A stretch of DNA of 64,000 nt from Gracilibacillus boraciitolerans JCM 21714 (GCF_000521485.1 NZ_BAVS01000004.1:78003-142002); one strand, 5' to 3'. Numbered from the stretch's first letter, positions 19,941 through 30,436 are shown. Numbers and translations are program-made. Notes: generated from the sequence alone by a model not told the origin.

Positions 19941-20887
19941 CCATGCATTTCCTTCCGAACAGGTACATCTATTTCATTTAAAATCTGGCTAATTAGTTTT
20001 TCCTGTGTTACACCTTCATATCTAGCCTCTGGTCGGAGAATAATGCGATGTGACAACACGTAGGAAGCAAGCTCCATCACATCATCCGGAATAACATAAT
20101 CACGATCCATAATGTAAGCATATGCTTTAGCAGCCTTCATAAGTGCAATGGATCCGCGTGGACTTACTCCTAATTGGACATATTCACTTTTTCGGGTAGC
20201 CGCTATAAGCTGAACAATATAACGCTTTACTGTATCATCCACATATAAACTGTCCACTTCTTGTTGCATTTCGATCAGCTGATCTTTATGGATAACCGGT
20301 TTAATTTCATCGATTGGATGCTTACGATCTGTCCGATTTAACATTTCTAACTCATCAACTTCATTAGGATAACCCATCTTTAATTTCATTAAAAAACGAT
20401 CGAGTTGTGCTTCTGGTAAAGGATATGTTCCTTCATAGTCAACGGGGTTTTGGGTTGCCATGACAAAGAATGGTTTATTCAGCGATTTTGTCATACCATC
20501 CACCGTTACATTCATTTCTTCCATGGCTTCTAATAGGGCGGATTGGGTTTTCGGTGACGTTCTGTTAATCTCATCTGCTAATACGATATCACCAAAAATC
20601 GGACCACGACGAAATTCAAAAACCATTTCTTTCGGATTATATATCGATACACCAGTTACATCAGAAGGTAATAAGTCTGGTGTGAATTGGATACGTTTAA
20701 AATCACAATCTAGTGATTTAGACAGAGCGCGTACCATCATAGTTTTACCCACTCCTGGTACATCTTCGAGCAAAACATGTCCATCTGCAAGCAATGCTAC
20801 AAGGCTAAGAGTGACCTCTCGTTCTTTCCCTATCATAACTTTTTCTATATTTCGAATGATTTTTGCAACTTGCTTCTGATATTCCAT
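19937..20887 (-). CDS. MoxR family AAA+ ATPase (YeaC-like)
   Basis: Walker A is in LLEDVPGVGKTMMVRAL and Walker B in GDIVLADEINRTSPKTQSALLEAM. The arginine-containing ALDRFLMKLKMGYP and sensor segments are also present, in about 316 residues. ATG 20887 (MEYQKQ) with GGAGG eight bases upstream is chosen over an earlier in-frame ATG. MoxR ATPases act as cytoplasmic chaperones that help assemble or activate complexes, here with the coupled DUF58 and transglutaminase proteins. It is the first gene of that operon. Confidence 0.88.
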   Translation of the reverse strand: MEYQKQVAKIIRNIEKVMIGKEREVTLSLVALLADGHVLLEDVPGVGKTMMVRALSKSLDCDFKRIQFTPDLLPSDVTGVSIYNPKEMVFEFRRGPIFGDIVLADEINRTSPKTQSALLEAMEEMNVTVDGMTKSLNKPFFVMATQNPVDYEGTYPLPEAQLDRFLMKLKMGYPNEVDELEMLNRTDRKHPIDEIKPVIHKDQLIEMQQEVDSLYVDDTVKRYIVQLIAATRKSEYVQLGVSPRGSIALMKAAKAYAYIMDRDYVIPDDVMELASYVLSHRIILRPEARYEGVTQEKLISQILNEIDVPVRKEMHG

Positions 20888-21042
20888 TCTTCCGCCTCCG
20901 TTCTGCATGCTATTCGTTTACGAAGTATTCCTACTTATAACTATACTATATTTGAAGCCTTAAAGCCTACCAATTTAACTAGCAATTACTAGTAAAATAA
21001 ATTTCCTGTCAATTTATTTTTCATTAAATAGTAAAGTCCATA

Positions 21043-21074
21043 TAAAAAAACCCCCCCAAGGTTTACTTGGGGTT
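21043..21074 (-). terminator. Terminator of the potassium transporter gene
   Basis: On the minus strand AACCCCAAG-TAAA-CCTTGGGG is followed by extra G and then TTTTTTT. The 5' arm has four C, whereas the 3' arm reads seven G. The three unpaired G just before the T-run look like a run expansion in a non-coding hairpin. Confidence 0.75.
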
Positions 21075-22443
21075 AGCCGATGATAACTCGTTCTGTTGGA
21101 TAGTGGAAGCGATCCTTTGTATCATCACCACGAATTATAAACAGAAAAGTGAAGATACCAATTCTACCGATAAACATAAGCGCCATAATTAAAAACTTCC
21201 CAAATGTTGATAGTTCAGGCGTAATTCCCATTGATAGACCAGTCGTTCCAAATGCAGATGTCACTTCAAAGACAATTTCCATTAATCCAAAGCTTTCGGT
21301 TTTCATTAAAATAATAATTGAACTTATACATAGCATTAAAGCAGTAGTAATAACAATAAAGGAACGCAACATATCTTCCTGATGTATTTCCCGCCCAAAT
21401 ACTTTCACACTGGAATTTCCCTTTGCATAATTCCAAATTGTTAATAACATAATTGCAAATGAAGTAGTTCGAATACCGCCACCAACACTACTAGGAGATG
21501 CGCCAATAAACATTAATGCACTAATCAAAAAAAGTGTTGGCATGGAAAAATCGTTTACATCCATCGTCGATAAGCCGCCACTTCGGCTCGTTACAGACTG
21601 AAACAGGCTGTAAAATAACGTCTCATGCCACGTCTTATCCGCAAAAAAGGCATCTTTCTCAAGCAGGAAAATAAAAATTGCACCACCGACTACCAGCCAA
21701 AAGAATGTAACAGTTGTAATCTTAGTAAACAAGGAAAATTTATTACGATCATTTACACCATAAACTCTTCCTTTTAGTACTTCCTGTACTTCAATTAATA
21801 CTGGGAATCCAATCGCACCTAAAACAATTAAAATGATGTAAATAAATTGCACAAAATAATCATCAGCAAATGGTATCAATGAGGCACCAGTTATATCTAA
21901 ACCACCATTGGTCGTCGCACTAACCGATCCAAAGACACCTTGCAATAGAGCCTCACCAATTGTATCGTAATAATTCAGAAAATGAATCGTTAAAATAATT
22001 GCACCAATAAATTCAATAATTAACATTAGTTTAAAGATCTCTAACATTAATTTCACCAGACCGGAAAGTGTCTTACTGTTTTGATCAATCATGATCATTT
22101 TACGACTGCGGATACCAATTTTTTTACCTAATATAACCCAAATAAAAGTACCCATTGTCATAATACCAATTCCACCTAAATGCAATATAACCGCAATCGC
22201 AATTTGCCCAGCTGGATTAAATACTTCCGAAATCGACACAACAGTGAGTCCTGTTACACTTATCGCTGTCACAGCAGTAAACATTGCATCAATAAATGAA
22301 AGTTCAATACCGGAATTATGAAAAACAGGTATACTCACAACGACTGTGGCAATGATAACAGCTAAGAGATAATACAATACAATATGGTGTATAGCAGACC
22401 AGTGCTTAAATATTTCCTTTATTTTATCAATAATTGCCATCAT
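21073..22443 (-). CDS. TrkH/KtrB-type potassium uptake channel subunit
   Basis: This 456-residue membrane protein has the repeated membrane-pore-membrane architecture of the TrkH/KtrB family. Filter-loop glycines are in AISVTGLTV, GSVSATTNGGLD, SVTSRSGGLST and TSAFGTTGLSMG. It would conduct K+ with a KtrA/KtrC RCK subunit that is not encoded nearby. K+ uptake is a first response to osmotic stress. It is a single gene with its own terminator, between the MoxR operon and a hemerythrin gene. Confidence 0.88.
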   Translation of the reverse strand: MMAIIDKIKEIFKHWSAIHHIVLYYLLAVIIATVVVSIPVFHNSGIELSFIDAMFTAVTAISVTGLTVVSISEVFNPAGQIAIAVILHLGGIGIMTMGTFIWVILGKKIGIRSRKMIMIDQNSKTLSGLVKLMLEIFKLMLIIEFIGAIILTIHFLNYYDTIGEALLQGVFGSVSATTNGGLDITGASLIPFADDYFVQFIYIILIVLGAIGFPVLIEVQEVLKGRVYGVNDRNKFSLFTKITTVTFFWLVVGGAIFIFLLEKDAFFADKTWHETLFYSLFQSVTSRSGGLSTMDVNDFSMPTLFLISALMFIGASPSSVGGGIRTTSFAIMLLTIWNYAKGNSSVKVFGREIHQEDMLRSFIVITTALMLCISSIIILMKTESFGLMEIVFEVTSAFGTTGLSMGITPELSTFGKFLIMALMFIGRIGIFTFLFIIRGDDTKDRFHYPTERVIIG

Positions 22444-22543
22444 TCACGTTCTCCTTCAATATAATGAAACTAGTCGATAGTTTACCATATTATGATAAAA
22501 TAATCATCTTATTTTTGTAAAAATGATGACAAATCGGCTTTAC

Positions 22544-22993
22544 CTAAAATCCACTATAAGAATCCCGATGAAATCTGCCGTTTGCCTGGAATAGATAATT
22601 ATCTGGCACTGCTTTTTCAATCATCGAAAAAATAACTCGTTCTTCTAAACGGACATGTTCTTGCAAAAGTGCTCCTAAATCACGAAATAATTGTCTATCA
22701 GGACGTTTGACTCCTCTAATTTGCTGAACATAGCTTCTAATTTGTACATGCTGAATCAACATGTCACGTATCTCAGGTTTATCTACTGTCTCATATTGGG
22801 CGTACAGGGGGGGTAAAAGTACTTCCTCTTCATCCCGAAAATGATCTTCGCCATCTTTCTCCCAAAATTCAATTACATCCCGGGTCATTTTCTGAACACT
22901 GCTGCTCTCATCTGCATTTTTTAACTGCTGTGCCATTGCTAAGGTATGATGGTGTTGATGTGATAATGGATATAACGCTTCATGTCGTTTCAA
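22544..22993 (-). CDS. Hemerythrin HHE domain protein
   Basis: This 149-residue protein is predicted all-helical with the iron-ligand pattern of HHE proteins: LSHQHHHTLAMAQQ, DHFRDEEEVLLPPL and LLQEHVRLEERVIF. It could bind a di-iron centre and sense or carry oxygen, NO or iron. The ATG has an AGGGAGA-like site upstream. It stands alone, divergent from the sodium channel gene. Confidence 0.82.
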   Translation of the reverse strand: MKRHEALYPLSHQHHHTLAMAQQLKNADESSSVQKMTRDVIEFWEKDGEDHFRDEEEVLLPPLYAQYETVDKPEIRDMLIQHVQIRSYVQQIRGVKRPDRQLFRDLGALLQEHVRLEERVIFSMIEKAVPDNYLFQANGRFHRDSYSGF

Positions 22994-23111
22994 AATTATC
23001 TCTCCCTTGACTCATTTATTTCAGTTAAAATTTGTGTTTATACCTGTTTCATTTTAAAATATTGATGGTAGTAGTTGTGTGATTTGCCAAACAGTAGAGG
23101 AGAATTTATAA

Positions 23112-23902
23112 ATGGCATCAACTGAAAAATTAAGAAAATTTGTAATGGATACAAAATTTAATAAATTTATCACGACGATTATTATCTTTAATGCTATATT
23201 AATAGGACTAGAAACTTATCCAGCTATCTATCAGCAATTTTATACGTACTTTGTTGTGATAGATCTTATTATTCTTGCTATATTTACAATCGAGGTTGTA
23301 CTCAAGATCATTGTACTAAAAATATTTTTACAAATGGTTGGAATATATTTGATTTTATCATAGTATTAGGCAGTCTTATTTTATATAATACACCATTTGT
23401 TAGTGTTTTGCGTATTTTCCGTGTCTTACGAGTATTCCGAACCATTACAACCATACCAACATTAAGAAGAATTGTATCGGCTTTATTTATGGCAATTCCC
23501 ACCATCAGCAGCGTATTAATCATTATGACAATTATTTTCTATGTATACGCGATATTAGGCACGTCCTTTTTTGGTGAAATTTCCCCCCCAGAATATTTTG
23601 GTGATATATTTTTAAGCTTTGTTACATTGTTTCAGATATTCACTCTGGAGTCATGGGCAAGTGGGATTTTTAGACCTATTTTTATAGAAGAACCATTATC
23701 ATGGATCTATTTTATAACTTTTATTGTCATTGCCACATTTATTATGATCAACTTAATCGTTGGAGAAATCGTCAACAACGCACAGAAGATTTCCGATGAT
23801 ATTGAAGAAGAAACAAAAGAAATCAAAGAGGATACAAGCGAAATCTCAGAACTTCGCAAAGAAATTCGGGAAATAAAAGAAATGTTACAGAAACAATCCT
23901 AA
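23112..23902 (+). CDS. NaChBac-type voltage-gated sodium channel (frameshifted)
   Basis: This is one six-helix channel of about 263 residues, expected to work as a tetramer. S4 carries repeated arginines in LRIFRVLRVFRTI. The pore has the sodium-selective filter TLESWAS. The tail is a coiled coil ending DTSEISELRKEIREIKEMLQ. The frame breaks near 23322, where five A stand for six (reading IIVLKNIFTNGWNIFDF). Seven C at 23583 add a proline in ISPPEYFG. Such channels in alkaliphilic or halophilic bacilli support motility, pH homeostasis and sodium cycling. Confidence 0.88.
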
Positions 23903-23929
23903 TGGGACAGGCAGCTTGTCCCACTTTTT
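23903..23929 (+). terminator. Terminator of the sodium channel gene
   Basis: The stem TGGGACA-GGCAGC-TTGTCCCA followed by CTTTTT starts just after the stop codon. Confidence 0.75.
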
Positions 23930-23942
23930 CATCATTTCATAA

Positions 23943-24626
23943 TTATTCCAGTGACCAATCAATTGGAGTTATTTGATTTTGTTTCAGTAGTTCATTAGCT
24001 TTTGAGAATGGTTTACTGCCAAAGAATCCTCGATGGGCAGATAACGGACTTGGATGCGTGGATTTAATTACATAATGTTTCGTTTCATTAATTAATGCCT
24101 GTTTTTTCTGTGCGGCCGCTCCCCATAAAATATAAACGACAGGGGGGGTTTCCTTTTCATTTAAAGATGTTATCACTCGATCGGTAAACTGCTCCCAGCC
24201 TTTTCCTAGATGGGAATGTGCCTGCCCCCCCGCTCTAACGGTTAATACATTATTAAGTAACAAGACTCCTTGTTCAGCCCATTTCACCAGGTAACCATGG
24301 TTAGGAATCGAACAGCCAATATCTGCTTGTAACTCCTTATAGATATTCCTTAAAGATGGCGGGACATCAACTTCTGGCTTTACGGAAAAGCTTAAGCCAT
24401 GTGCTTGATTGGGACCATGATAGGGATCTTGTCCTAATATAACCACCTTCACTTTCTCAAATGGTGTATAGTTTAAAGCATTGTAAATATCATACATATT
24501 AGGGTATACCGTATCATGCTGATATTCCTGTTTCAGAAAATCACGTAATCGCAAATAATACTCCTTATCAAATTCAGCTGCTAAGTGATTTCCCCCCCAG
24601 TCATTATTTAATATATTCTCGGTCAT
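23943..24626 (-). CDS. ung: Uracil-DNA glycosylase
   Basis: This family 1 uracil-DNA glycosylase of about 228 residues removes uracil from DNA to start base-excision repair. The catalytic [18 protein letters not shown] and the DNA-binding [17 protein letters not shown] motifs are present. ATG 24626 (MTENIL) with AAAGGATG upstream is preferred; an ATG at 24635 is also in frame. It overlaps the ribokinase stop, so the two are co-transcribed. Three seven-base G/C runs each add one residue (DWGGNH, RAGGQAH, TPPVVY) compared with the family. Confidence 0.93.
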   Translation of the reverse strand: MTENILNNDWGGNHLAAEFDKEYYLRLRDFLKQEYQHDTVYPNMYDIYNALNYTPFEKVKVVILGQDPYHGPNQAHGLSFSVKPEVDVPPSLRNIYKELQADIGCSIPNHGYLVKWAEQGVLLLNNVLTVRAGGQAHSHLGKGWEQFTDRVITSLNEKETPPVVYILWGAAAQKKQALINETKHYVIKSTHPSPLSAHRGFFGSKPFSKANELLKQNQITPIDWSLE

Positions 24627-24631
24627 CGTTC

Positions 24632-25509
24632 TCATCCTTTTGCTAAAATTTCTTCCACTTGTTCTTTTGCAGGCATCCCGCCTTGTGCTCCCAACTGACC
24701 TACAGACAGAGCTGCAGCTGCATTAGCAAAGCGAACAGCTGCTTCAATAGGAAGTCCTCTCGCTAATGCGACAGCGAAAGCTCCATTAAAGGTATCACCG
24801 GCACCTGTTGTATCTACAACATCAACCGAATGGGATGGTATTAATTTCTCTTTCCCATTTTCGATAAAGGAAACACCTTCCTTCCCTCTTGTCACAATTA
24901 GCTTTTCCTTCCATTCCTCATCAAATAATTGCTTCCGTTCTGTTGCATTGGGAGTAATAAAAGTAGCTTGCTCCCAACTTTTTTCAGAAAGATTCATTGC
25001 TGGTGCTGGATTTACAATAACAGGTATTCCATGTTCCGAACATATTTGAAGACAATACTCGATGGTTTCTCTAGGAATTTCAAACTGAAGGAGCACATAG
25101 TCACTATCTATTATAACTGATTTTGACCTTTCTATATATGAAGGCGTTACGTGTGCGTTAGCTCCAGAAATAATGATAATTCGATTATCTTTCTCTGACA
25201 AAATGATATTCGCCAGTCCTGATGGTGTATTTTCCACACGATCTATATGATCAGTATTAACGTATTCCTTCTCGAAATTCTCAAGCAAAGTACTCCCAAA
25301 AGAATCATCACCGACACGGCCTATCATATGAACATCTGCACCCAGCCGTGCAGCAGCTATTGCCTGATTTGCTCCCTTCCCCCCCCGGGAATTGTTTGAA
25401 AATTATTACCTCGTATTGTTTCCCCCCCTTGCTTGGGAAAACAATCAGTAGAAGTTACTAAATCGATATTGATACTGCCTATTACGGTTATTTTCGGTCG
25501 TTTTATCAT
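24632..25509 (-). CDS. rbsK: Ribokinase (PfkB family), frameshifted near N-terminus
   Basis: The protein of about 292 residues starts at ATG 25509 with GGAGGAAG upstream, reading [18 protein letters not shown]. It has the substrate-binding region, [23 protein letters not shown] and the PfkB signature [18 protein letters not shown] with the catalytic Asp. It phosphorylates ribose with ATP. A run of eight G at 25379-25386 breaks the frame; six would give [10 protein letters not shown]. Another seven-base run adds a glycine in KQGGETIR. No ribose transporter is adjacent. Confidence 0.87.
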
Positions 25510-25627
25510 CCTGCTTCCTCCTGCTATATAAAATAGATTTCGTCAACTTCACCTTGATTGATTCCAATCCTAATTTTCAGTATATGGAATATCGTAATAT
25601 TTATAAAGAAAGACTTCAATACGTGAG

Positions 25628-25655
25628 TTATCACGAAACATTACACCGTGATAAA
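25628..25655. promoter_or_regulatory. Inverted repeat upstream of ribokinase
   Basis: TTATCACG and CGTGATAA are separated by 12 bases, about 120 bases upstream of the ribokinase start. It could be an operator; no regulator is adjacent. Confidence 0.3.
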
Positions 25656-25660
25656 GCAAA

Positions 25661-25686
25661 AAACTGCGATTATTTTTTCGCAGTTT
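25661..25686 (-). terminator. Terminator of the HxlR gene
   Basis: On the minus strand AAACTGCGA-AAAAATAA-TCGCAGTTT is followed by TTTGC, 25 bases past the corrected HxlR stop. Confidence 0.6.
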
Positions 25687-25711
25687 GATAAAAGATAATA
25701 TCGGGAATGTG

Positions 25712-26041
25712 TTAGGCAAATGTCTTATTATTTTTTTTCACCCAGCCATCTGCCAATGTTGGATGCTCTGCAGGACGGGCTCTAGCGCCTTGCCCTTTTC
25801 CGTAAGTGCGTACTCAATTCTGACTGGGGGTTTCATTATAGACGTTGCGTATGACAATGCCATGTTTTTCTAAATCTTTTAATCTTTCCGATAATACGCG
25901 ACCACTGATTCCAATCGCACCTTCTAGAACAGAAAAGCGCTGTGCACCTTCTAATAGTTGAAAGATAATCAATCCAGTCCAACGCTTATTTAATATATTT
26001 AATGCCGATTCAAACTTCGGGCAAATTGTTTTATCTACCAT
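25712..26041 (-). CDS. HxlR family transcriptional regulator (two frameshifts)
   Basis: The winged-helix HxlR domain begins at ATG 26041 (MVDKTICPKFESALNIL) with AGAGGTGAG upstream. It contains NKRWTGLIIFQLLEGAQRFSVLEGAIGISGRVLSERLKDLE. The frame breaks near 25827 (five C for four, giving NETPVRIEYALTEKGKAL). It breaks again near 25765 (one G short, giving HWADGWVKKNNKTFA), ending at 25712. About 110 residues, the normal family size. It is divergent from yceI and likely regulates it through the inverted repeat in between. Confidence 0.8.
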
Positions 26042-26105
26042 CGCTCTCACCTCTTTAATAACAGTATAGCAAATATTAGGGTAGAAATAAAACAAATTTA
26101 ATTAC

Positions 26106-26141
26106 TTGACGTAACTAATTAATATTTGTATACTAAGTTAC
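26106..26141 (+). promoter_or_regulatory. yceI promoter with embedded inverted repeat
   Basis: TTGACG (26106-26111) and TATACT (26129-26134) are 17 bases apart. GTAACT at 26111 and AGTTAC at 26136 form an inverted repeat across the -10 region, a natural operator for the divergent HxlR protein. Confidence 0.65.
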
Positions 26142-26179
26142 ATAAAGTAAGTTAATATTTTTTTCAGGAGGAATTTATA

Positions 26180-26710
26180 ATGGTAAATGTAAATTTAGAC
26201 AAAGTACACAGTGCATTAAATTTTGAAGTAAAACACATGATGGTTTCAAAAGCAAAAGGTGAATTCCAAAACTTTGATGTCGATTTTAATGGCAGCTTTG
26301 ATGACTTAGCTAATGCTAGTGTAAAAGTTACAATCGATGCTGCATCAATTGAAACAAACAATCCGGACCGTAATGGGCATTTAAAATCAGGAGACTTTTT
26401 TGATGTTGAGAACTATCCAAACATTACTTTTGTAAGTAAAAACATTACAAAAGCAGGAGATTCTGAATATAAAATTACTGGTGATTTAACGATTAAAGAT
26501 GTAACAAATGAAGAAACTTTTACGGTGGAATACAATGGTACTGCAAAAGATCCTATGCAAGGTAACACAATTGCTGGTGCGGACGTAGAAGGCAAAATTA
26601 ATCGTGAAGACTATGGTTTGACATGGAACGCTCAACTTGAAACTGGTGGCGTATTAGTCGGTAAAGATGTTAAATTTTCCGGTGGATTTGAGTTTGTTGT
26701 AGAAGAATAG
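26180..26710 (+). CDS. YceI family lipocalin-like protein
   Basis: This 176-residue protein has the YceI beta-barrel pattern: LDKVHSALNFEVKHMMVSKAKGEF, ASIETNNPDRNGHLKSGDFFDVENYP and a GLTWNAQLETGGVLVGKDV end. The family binds polyisoprenoid or other lipids and is often stress induced. There is no signal peptide, so it appears cytoplasmic. AGGAGG precedes the ATG. The divergent HxlR regulator suggests induction by a small electrophile or quinone, as in other HxlR-YceI pairs. Confidence 0.88.
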   Translation: MVNVNLDKVHSALNFEVKHMMVSKAKGEFQNFDVDFNGSFDDLANASVKVTIDAASIETNNPDRNGHLKSGDFFDVENYPNITFVSKNITKAGDSEYKITGDLTIKDVTNEETFTVEYNGTAKDPMQGNTIAGADVEGKINREDYGLTWNAQLETGGVLVGKDVKFSGGFEFVVEE

Positions 26711-26723
26711 AAAAACAGAAGTA

Positions 26724-26753
26724 AAGCCAACGCATTATGCGTTGGCTTTTTTT
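26724..26753. terminator. Bidirectional terminator yceI / MFS gene
   Basis: AAAGCCAACGCATTATGCGTTGGCTTTTTTT forms a perfect stem with A and T tracts. It lies between the convergent yceI and MFS genes and overlaps the last codons of the latter. Confidence 0.8.
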
Positions 26754-27994
26754 GGTTTGGTGGCTAATAGTGCTGCGATAATACCGATCAATGGAAATGC
26801 TAATGAAAATAACAAGACAGGTGTGTAACTATCAAAGATATCAAATCCCACACCAAATGGTAAGGGACCAAACGCTGATCCTGCTACCATTACCGTAGCA
26901 CCGACACCATTTATACTGCCGATATACCTGCGACCAAAATAATCCGGCCAGATCACATTTGTTGCAATACGGCCAAAACCGTTTGCAACCCCCCCATATT
27001 ACACCAACTAATACCGCAATATATATATTTGCTAAAACTAATAATAAAAGCAGAATAAATAGCTCCAGAATAAATATGATAAAGAATAAATAGTTTGTCT
27101 TAATTTTCTCAGTTATAAATCCAGATAATAGCGACATTGGCATACCTACCACAGCCATCAGACTTAACACTGTTGCAGCGATACCCGCTTGTAAGTCATG
27201 AAAGGCAAAAATTGAAATAATATGAAAAGTAATACCTGTATTTACCAGAGAGGGGGGGAAACCAATACAAATCAATATCATCCAAAAAGCCCGTGTTTTG
27301 AGAGCTTCATTTAGCTTCCAATTTTCTTCTCTTACTGGTTTAAAAGTGTCGTTTTTCTTCTTATCACTTATCTTCACTAATCCGTCTGGAACTAATCCAA
27401 CATCTTCAGGACGGTTTCTTACTCCGAAGAATGCTATTGGCACGAACACGATAAGTAACAGGACCCCCCAAAATCTCCATGCAAATTGCCAGTCCCAGGT
27501 TTCGATAAGCCATGTGTTTAATATTGGAAAAAGCATAGCGCTAATAAAGCTGCCAAGCGAGACAAAGCTAACTGCACGTCCCCCCTTTTTTCAATAAACC
27601 ATTGTGCAACCAGTGTATTAGGAATCAGTGTCATACTGCCCTGTCCTAAAAGTCTTAGAAGGAAAAATCCCACCACAAACATCCACATCGTGGAAACAAT
27701 ACTGTTAAAAAAGCATGCCAGGGCAAATAAAATACCAACGGTTACCATCATTGTTCGTTGGCCAAAGCGGTCAATAAATCGTCCGACAATCATCATCGTG
27801 AGTCCTGCTATCAGTGTTGCTATGGAATATAGACCAGAAACCTCCGACCGAGACCATCCAAATGTTTCGATATATTCATCCACAAAAAGAGAATTAGAAT
27901 ACGTTTGACCAGGACCTGAAAAAAAGACACCTAACCCGGCAATAAATACAATTACCCAACCATAATAAACTCTCTGGAAAATCTGTTTTGTCAT
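26735..27994 (-). CDS. MFS transporter, about 12 membrane segments (two frameshifts)
   Basis: Three pieces form one major facilitator protein of about 419 residues. The N-terminus MTKQIFQRVYYGWVIVF has the monocarboxylate/oxalate-formate type appearance, and loop 2-3 has GRFIDRFGQRTMM. Breaks occur near 27580 (six C for four, reading FIEKRGRAVSFVSLGSF) and near 26988 (seven C where six would give IWGVANGFGRIATN). The substrate is probably an organic acid, but the sequence does not settle this. It is monocistronic. Confidence 0.82.
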
Positions 27995-28219
27995 TGTTGT
28001 ATCTCCTGTTCCATTCTATGGCTTTCTTTAATATTTTTAGTCACCTCAATTAATAAGGCATTTAAATATAAATGACATCACTTTGAGTTATTTAACTATC
28101 TTTTTTATTTACACAAATAATAATATTACCACATTGAGGATATTTTTCAATTACTCTAATTCCAGAGTTCACGAATCGTATTTTCGGAAAAGCCAATTGA
28201 TATGAACTGTTACAAAGAA

Positions 28220-28987
28220 TTATACATAGTTCCCATTGTCTTTTCCTTTTATATGCTTTAACATCGCAACGATCAGAAAACTAACGATTACCAATAACAG
28301 CCATGAACTTATTTTACTAAAGTGAACAATTTCCCATGTTTCTGATTGACCTGGATATTGCCAGGCTCCAAAAAAAGTAGCAATATTTTCTGCAATCCAA
28401 ATAAAAAAGCCGATTAATGCAAAGGAAAGCACAACAGGCATTTTATATGTACGTTGATTAACCTTGAAGTAAACAATCGTTTGAAAGAATAATAGTATCG
28501 TAGCCGCCTTAAAAATCCAACGAAAATCATAGATATAATGATGCGTAAAAAAATTAAAATAGATGGCAGCACTTAAAATGGCTACCGTCCATGTTGGTGG
28601 CCATTTCATCAACTGAACATCCATACGGCGCCATGCCTGACATAAGTAACTTGCGACACTCGCATACATAAACCCACTGTAAAGAGGCACACCAAACACT
28701 TTTGACATTGCTTCTTCCGGGTAACTCCATGAGCCCATATGGACTTTATAAATTTCTAATGCTAATCCGATCAAGTGAAAAACACAAATTACTTTCAACT
28801 CATCCCAGGTCTCTAATTTTGAAGTAAGCATCAATAATTGTGTCAGAAGGCAAATAATTAGAATAAAGTCATAGCGGTGAATGAAAGAAATCTCTATGAA
28901 CTGTGTGATTGCTAATGCAGAAAAGATTACAACAGCAAAAATACAGGACTTAGCTTGTTCAAGCCCGAATCTCCATAATTGACGCAT
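28220..28987 (-). CDS. DUF817 family membrane protein (YoaT-like)
   Basis: This 255-residue integral membrane protein has about eight hydrophobic helices. The family sequence IYKVHMGSWSYPEEAM..FGVPLYSGFMYASVASYLCQAWRR is present, as is IAENIATFFGAWQYPGQ. It belongs to DUF817, whose function is unknown. It follows the SnoaL-like gene by two bases, so both are co-transcribed. Confidence 0.8.
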   Translation of the reverse strand: MRQLWRFGLEQAKSCIFAVVIFSALAITQFIEISFIHRYDFILIICLLTQLLMLTSKLETWDELKVICVFHLIGLALEIYKVHMGSWSYPEEAMSKVFGVPLYSGFMYASVASYLCQAWRRMDVQLMKWPPTWTVAILSAAIYFNFFTHHYIYDFRWIFKAATILLFFQTIVYFKVNQRTYKMPVVLSFALIGFFIWIAENIATFFGAWQYPGQSETWEIVHFSKISSWLLLVIVSFLIVAMLKHIKGKDNGNYV

Positions 28988-28989
28988 GG

Positions 28990-29349
28990 TTAGATCTCCA
29001 ATACGTAGCTGATAATCACTTTAATTTTGCCATCTTTGTGTTTATTAAGCTTATATATATCACAAAAACTATAATGACGCTGCTCTCCATCTTTATTAGT
29101 AGAATGGATGATTCCATTTACAGCGGCTTCTTTTCCATGGGTAATTATGTGTTCTATTTCCAACTCAAATTCATCGCCATTATCCATACCCTGCAGCGCA
29201 TGCTCCAGTACATCTATCCCCTTAATCGTATCATTTCCTACCATGCGCCAAACAATATCGTCCGTTACACTACCTAGTATATTTTCTATATCACCTTTAA
29301 CAAAGGCTTCATTAAATGTTTTGAAAAATTGTTGGTTTTTTGCTTCCAA
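28990..29349 (-). CDS. SnoaL/NTF2-like nuclear-transport-factor-fold protein
   Basis: This 119-residue protein has the NTF2-like cone fold pattern: FNEAFVKGDIENILGSVTDDIVWRMVGNDTIKG and an HYSFCDIYKLNKHKDGKI ending. The family includes hydrolases, isomerases and simple binding domains; no specific activity can be assigned. It is the first gene of an operon with DUF817. Confidence 0.78.
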   Translation of the reverse strand: MEAKNQQFFKTFNEAFVKGDIENILGSVTDDIVWRMVGNDTIKGIDVLEHALQGMDNGDEFELEIEHIITHGKEAAVNGIIHSTNKDGEQRHYSFCDIYKLNKHKDGKIKVIISYVLEI

Positions 29350-29443
29350 TTTTTACACTCCCTTTTTTAAAAATTAGTATACCACAGTACCCCCTCTTTG
29401 TTATAATGAAGAGGAAATTTATAGGAAAGGTGATGAAGATTAA

Positions 29444-30401
29444 TTGATTTTAAAACCTCCGAAAAAAACAGAACATTTACTGCAATTAGAAGTAATGAAG
29501 GAACGCTACCTCGATATTCCTCCCGATACCTTCGACTCATTCCGACGCGAATTATCCGGTTACCTTGGTGAAAAAAGTGTACCGTATTATGTAGACCTTA
29601 GTGACATCGACTCCCATTATGATATATACGGACTACGACTGCAACATAATGACCATTACTTTCAAATAGATGGATTATTCTTATTTCCTTCTTTTATTTT
29701 GATTACAGAAATAAAACATCTTAAGGGAAAGCTCTTCATCAATGAATCAGATCAATTAATTCAATTAAAGGATCAAGAAGAAAAAGTATACCAACATCCT
29801 TTAACACAAGCGAATCTGCAAAAAGCACAGCTTCAGTCCCTGTTAACAACCCTCGGCTATACAAACATTCCTATACACACTCTGGCGATTTTTACTCATA
29901 ATCAAGCTCAATTATCTTTTCGACATCCTGATATTATTACAGTTCAGCAGTTCCCTTTTCAATTACAAAAGTTTGTTTCCTCCTATTCTGAACGTATCTA
30001 TGAAATGGATCAGTTGTTACATCTAAGCAAAAAATTAATTGATTTACATCAAGAACGTCGCATAACTTTTTTGGAACCCACAAGAGAGATCTTGCAAAAC
30101 ATCCGACGCGGTGTATATTGTCCAAATTGCAAACCAATAGTAATGCACTGGACGCACGGGGACTTGGACTTGCAGTAAATGTGTGCATCGTGATAAGAAT
30201 GCACACCTTTTTGCACTATATGATTTTGTTTCCTTATTTGGTTACTACATCAATAACAAACAAGCTAGATGGTTTTTACTAGTAGACTCCCCCCCTTTTA
30301 CTATATCTCGGATCTTGAGAAAATTGGGTGTGGAGACTAATGGAGGACCTAAATTTAGGACGTACAATCTAAAAAATTGGTTTAATGAGTACAAGCGATA
30401 G
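29444..30401 (+). CDS. NERD domain protein with zinc-finger-like region (frameshifted)
   Basis: The N-terminal nuclease-related domain has the acidic and lysine residues FILITEIKHLKGKLF. A Cys-rich motif, VYCPNCKPIVMHWTHGTWTCSKC, and a C-terminal helix-turn-helix-like segment (TISRILRKLGV) follow. The frame breaks near 30157, where four G would be three to keep the second CxxC pair. Seven C at 30289 add a proline (DSPPFT). TTG 29444 is the likely start. About 319 residues in total, the length of Bacillus NERD proteins. A nucleic-acid processing role is inferred from the fold only. Confidence 0.8.
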
Positions 30402-30436
30402 AAAATCATCTGAATTTTCTATCGCTTGCTTTTTTC
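30392..30436 (+). terminator. Terminator of the NERD gene
   Basis: AAGCGATAGAAAAT-CATCTGA-ATTTTCTATCGCTT followed by GCTTTTTTC forms a 14-bp stem with a T-run at the stop codon. Confidence 0.8.
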
